Shown: piece by piece, positions 61,696 through 64,000 of the stretch
How positions within the stretch are numbered: the first letter of the stretch is position 1
Layout: each line of letters starts with the position of its first letter
Assembly: GCA_000934455.1 (NCBI GenBank)
Contig: KN885037.1
Span: 55,433-119,432, forward strand
Direction of reading: 5' to 3'
Origin: Apostichopus parvimensis
Lineage: Eukaryota > Echinodermata > Holothuroidea > Aspidochirotida > Stichopodidae
DNA: 64,000 bases
Notes under the pieces: model-generated
Database searches by the model: none
What the model was told of the DNA's origin: nothing
What the model saw: only the letters and a program-made list of their open reading frames with translations
Program-made: the position numbers and the translations under genes

Positions 61696-64000
61696 CTGTG
61701 GGTAACGGAAAAAAAGAAAATTTACAGGTTTAGCGAAATGTAAATAAATCATTTTCAATTTTCCAACTGCAATGTAAAATAGATGAAAACAACCAGAGAC
61801 ATGCACTATTAAACCTCATTCCATCTTATGTCGAGATAGTAATAATAGTTAATTCTCTCAAAAATCATGAAATATTGTAAATTAAAGATAATTTGAATTC
61901 AAAAAGATATTGAATTCATATAGGGCCGTGCAAAACACTCGCTGAATACACGGATGTCAATCTTGCATGAGCTATTTTTGTGTACAGTGCTGTATTTTAC
62001 AGTATATAAACACACATACAATTTAAGCTTGCATCTGTTTGCTACGGCTTGGCCTGAGTGAGAACTGCAACACATACATACATGTCCTGTTGGTTATCGG
62101 CATAGCTATAACTTACACAATAACATATCACATACAGTCCAAATCTTTGCTGGTTTAATAATGCACTACATTTGAATTAAATAGTAAAAAATCATGTACA
62201 AGGACAAAATTATGCCGAGAATAAAATTCTGTTAGCAAAAACTCCCATTCAGATGAATCATATAGGCCTAGTACCACTATTTTAGTTTTATTATTTTAGT
62301 TATACTATTTTAGTTTTATTTTGGTATCTCCTAAGTGATGGCGGGTCATATCAATTCATCATTTACCTATTTGCAGGTATTCATTAAATTTTATGCGATC
62401 TAGTCGTTCGACGGATGACCTCCAAAGCTGATTTGGGTTCTCCAAACAGAAATTTGATCTTCTTTGACAACTGGACACCCATTAAAAATCTGGCCTGGAT
62501 TAAAGGATAACTTTAGGCACAAATTTTAATTTTGATATGTCACAGACTGTTGAAAGACACTACCATCAGTGCAGATTGCATTTCTATACCACTTTTAAGT
62601 TTTGAGAAATCACCCTTTAAACAACTGAGGGTCATCAATTACAGTGATTTCATGAAATAGTAGTCTCACACACAGACCTTTAGTTGAGTTCCTCTGATGA
62701 AAAACACAAAAGTTATTAGAAAAACATTGACTTGTATGGCATCCAATGACTGTTTACAATGTAGTTTCAAATTTTAGTTGTCAAGGACAGATGGTGTGGA
62801 AAATCATGATCCAAGGGTGCTTTGTTGTAAATAATATGAAATTCAAAGAACATATGGTTTGGTTGAGCTAATTATTCGAATTTACAAAACAATAGATTAA
62901 ACTTGACATTTAAGGCCTGTACTGAGGAGCCCCTGTCATAGTTAATTTAGCCTTAAAGGAGTACTCCAGAGATTTAATATATTCTTAAAGGTGAATACCT
63001 TGAAAAACAGATTAGCTGTTGTAGAAACATTACTTGCTGCGCTCAAAGTTTTCTATTTTCTTGTACCATAAATATATCAAGAACAAAATTAATCCTTTAA
63101 GGACTAACATAATTAGTTACTAAAATCAAAATAAAATAAAACTGTTAGCAAACTGCTTATCCACTAGAGAGAGAGATACTGTTGGAATAAGAGTTGGATT
63201 CTCATGATGGTCAATTAAGTAGCACAAATTTGGTCAAGTCGGCATTAAATGACCAATACAGATCAAAAGTACATTGTACCACACTATAGTGCCTGTAAAA
63301 CTAGTAGGTCTTCTACTCTAGTTAATTCTGGTCTCGTTGGATATTACATCATGAATATTCAATATTCAATACTCCATACACCCGTTCATCTTATTAACAT
63401 AAATTCCATATCACCTTGGCCTCTATTTCACCTATGACCAATAGCAATGTTAATTAATTTGTGAGTGAAGGTGAGTGTTCCCACTGACCTATACTCAACC
63501 TCGATCAGCCTAGTTATTCGATGCTTGGACTACATGGTCAAAACGATTTTAAACTTCTGCTAAATTGTCCATAACTTTGGAAGGCCTTTTTGATGCCATA
63601 GTACATCCTAGTCAGAATTTGATGTCTAAAGCAATCTTTTGAAAGAAATGCTTCAGAAATATTCATTTTTGTCAAGGAAATAATATATCATTCTTTCACC
63701 ACTTATTGGCTGTATTGTTAATTGATACTGTAGTAGGCAAGTTAATTACAGGCTCTTCATGTACTTACACTTCCTGGGATAATAGTAGGCTACTACTAGC
63801 TATAAAAGCTACCAAAAAAGAAAGCAAAATAAAATAAATAAATAAAACTGTTAGCAAACAGCTTATCCACTATCTGAGAGCCTGTGCAAGAGAATGTGTA
63901 AAAGTAAGTAGGCTATTGAATGTGTAAAAGTAAGCAGACTATTGAATCTAAAGTTTGATGAAGGTACCTAGCTCTCTTGAACCTCAACAAAGTACAATAA
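61696..64000. other. Probably intron or upstream region of the SH2 adaptor gene
   Basis: No exon could be supported. A string AAAACTGTTAGCAAAC followed by GCTTATCCACTA occurs at about 63140 and again at about 63842, and GAATGTGTAAAAGTAAG is tandemly repeated near 63893-63935. The missing 5' exons of the adaptor are expected here or beyond the window. Confidence 0.4.

Overview
This is AT-rich animal nuclear DNA. Coding exons are small, bounded by GT/AG junctions and separated by long introns. The space between genes is full of decayed transposable elements, minisatellites and short inverted-repeat elements. A metazoan SH2 phosphotyrosine adaptor, a thiopurine-methyltransferase-like pair, Ty3 and BEL/Pao elements, LINEs and tRNA-derived SINEs together suggest a marine invertebrate. 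A deuterostome such as an echinoderm is my guess; the species is inference only. Two runs of N (50 and 160) mark assembly gaps.

Layout. 1609-8498 (minus) and 39365-47779 (plus) are two paralogous nine-exon-type methyltransferase genes arranged head to head. They share intron phases and nearly all exon lengths. The plus copy reads as a complete 247-residue protein. The minus copy lacks one recognisable small exon. About 31 kb lie between them: a duplicated Ty3-type fossil (9640-15734), a 5'-truncated LINE (about 17840-20025), a BEL/Pao fossil (about 20640-22650), a second Ty3-type fossil with a LINE tail inserted in it (about 23540-25440), several inverted-repeat elements, and one host-like gene (29202-34181 or 34543, plus). 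That gene codes for a roughly 1285-residue protein with six repeats of 123-141 residues. It has a phosphatase-1 docking-type motif, and a putative tail anchor lies in a second frame.

47780-51998 holds LINE debris and featureless sequence. 51999-61695 (minus) is the 3' part of a large SH2 adaptor gene. Six exons are visible, about 873 residues, and the gene continues upstream of 61695 and probably beyond the right edge of the window. It has two GRB2-type YxN sites, two PxPxPR SH3-binding motifs and a C-terminal SH2 domain.

How the parts relate. The two methyltransferases are small-molecule or thiol methylation enzymes that arose by an old duplication; their introns have since collected minisatellites independently. 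The SH2 adaptor is a signalling scaffold with no visible link to them. The repeat-protein gene has no family I recognise and is the best candidate for something undescribed.
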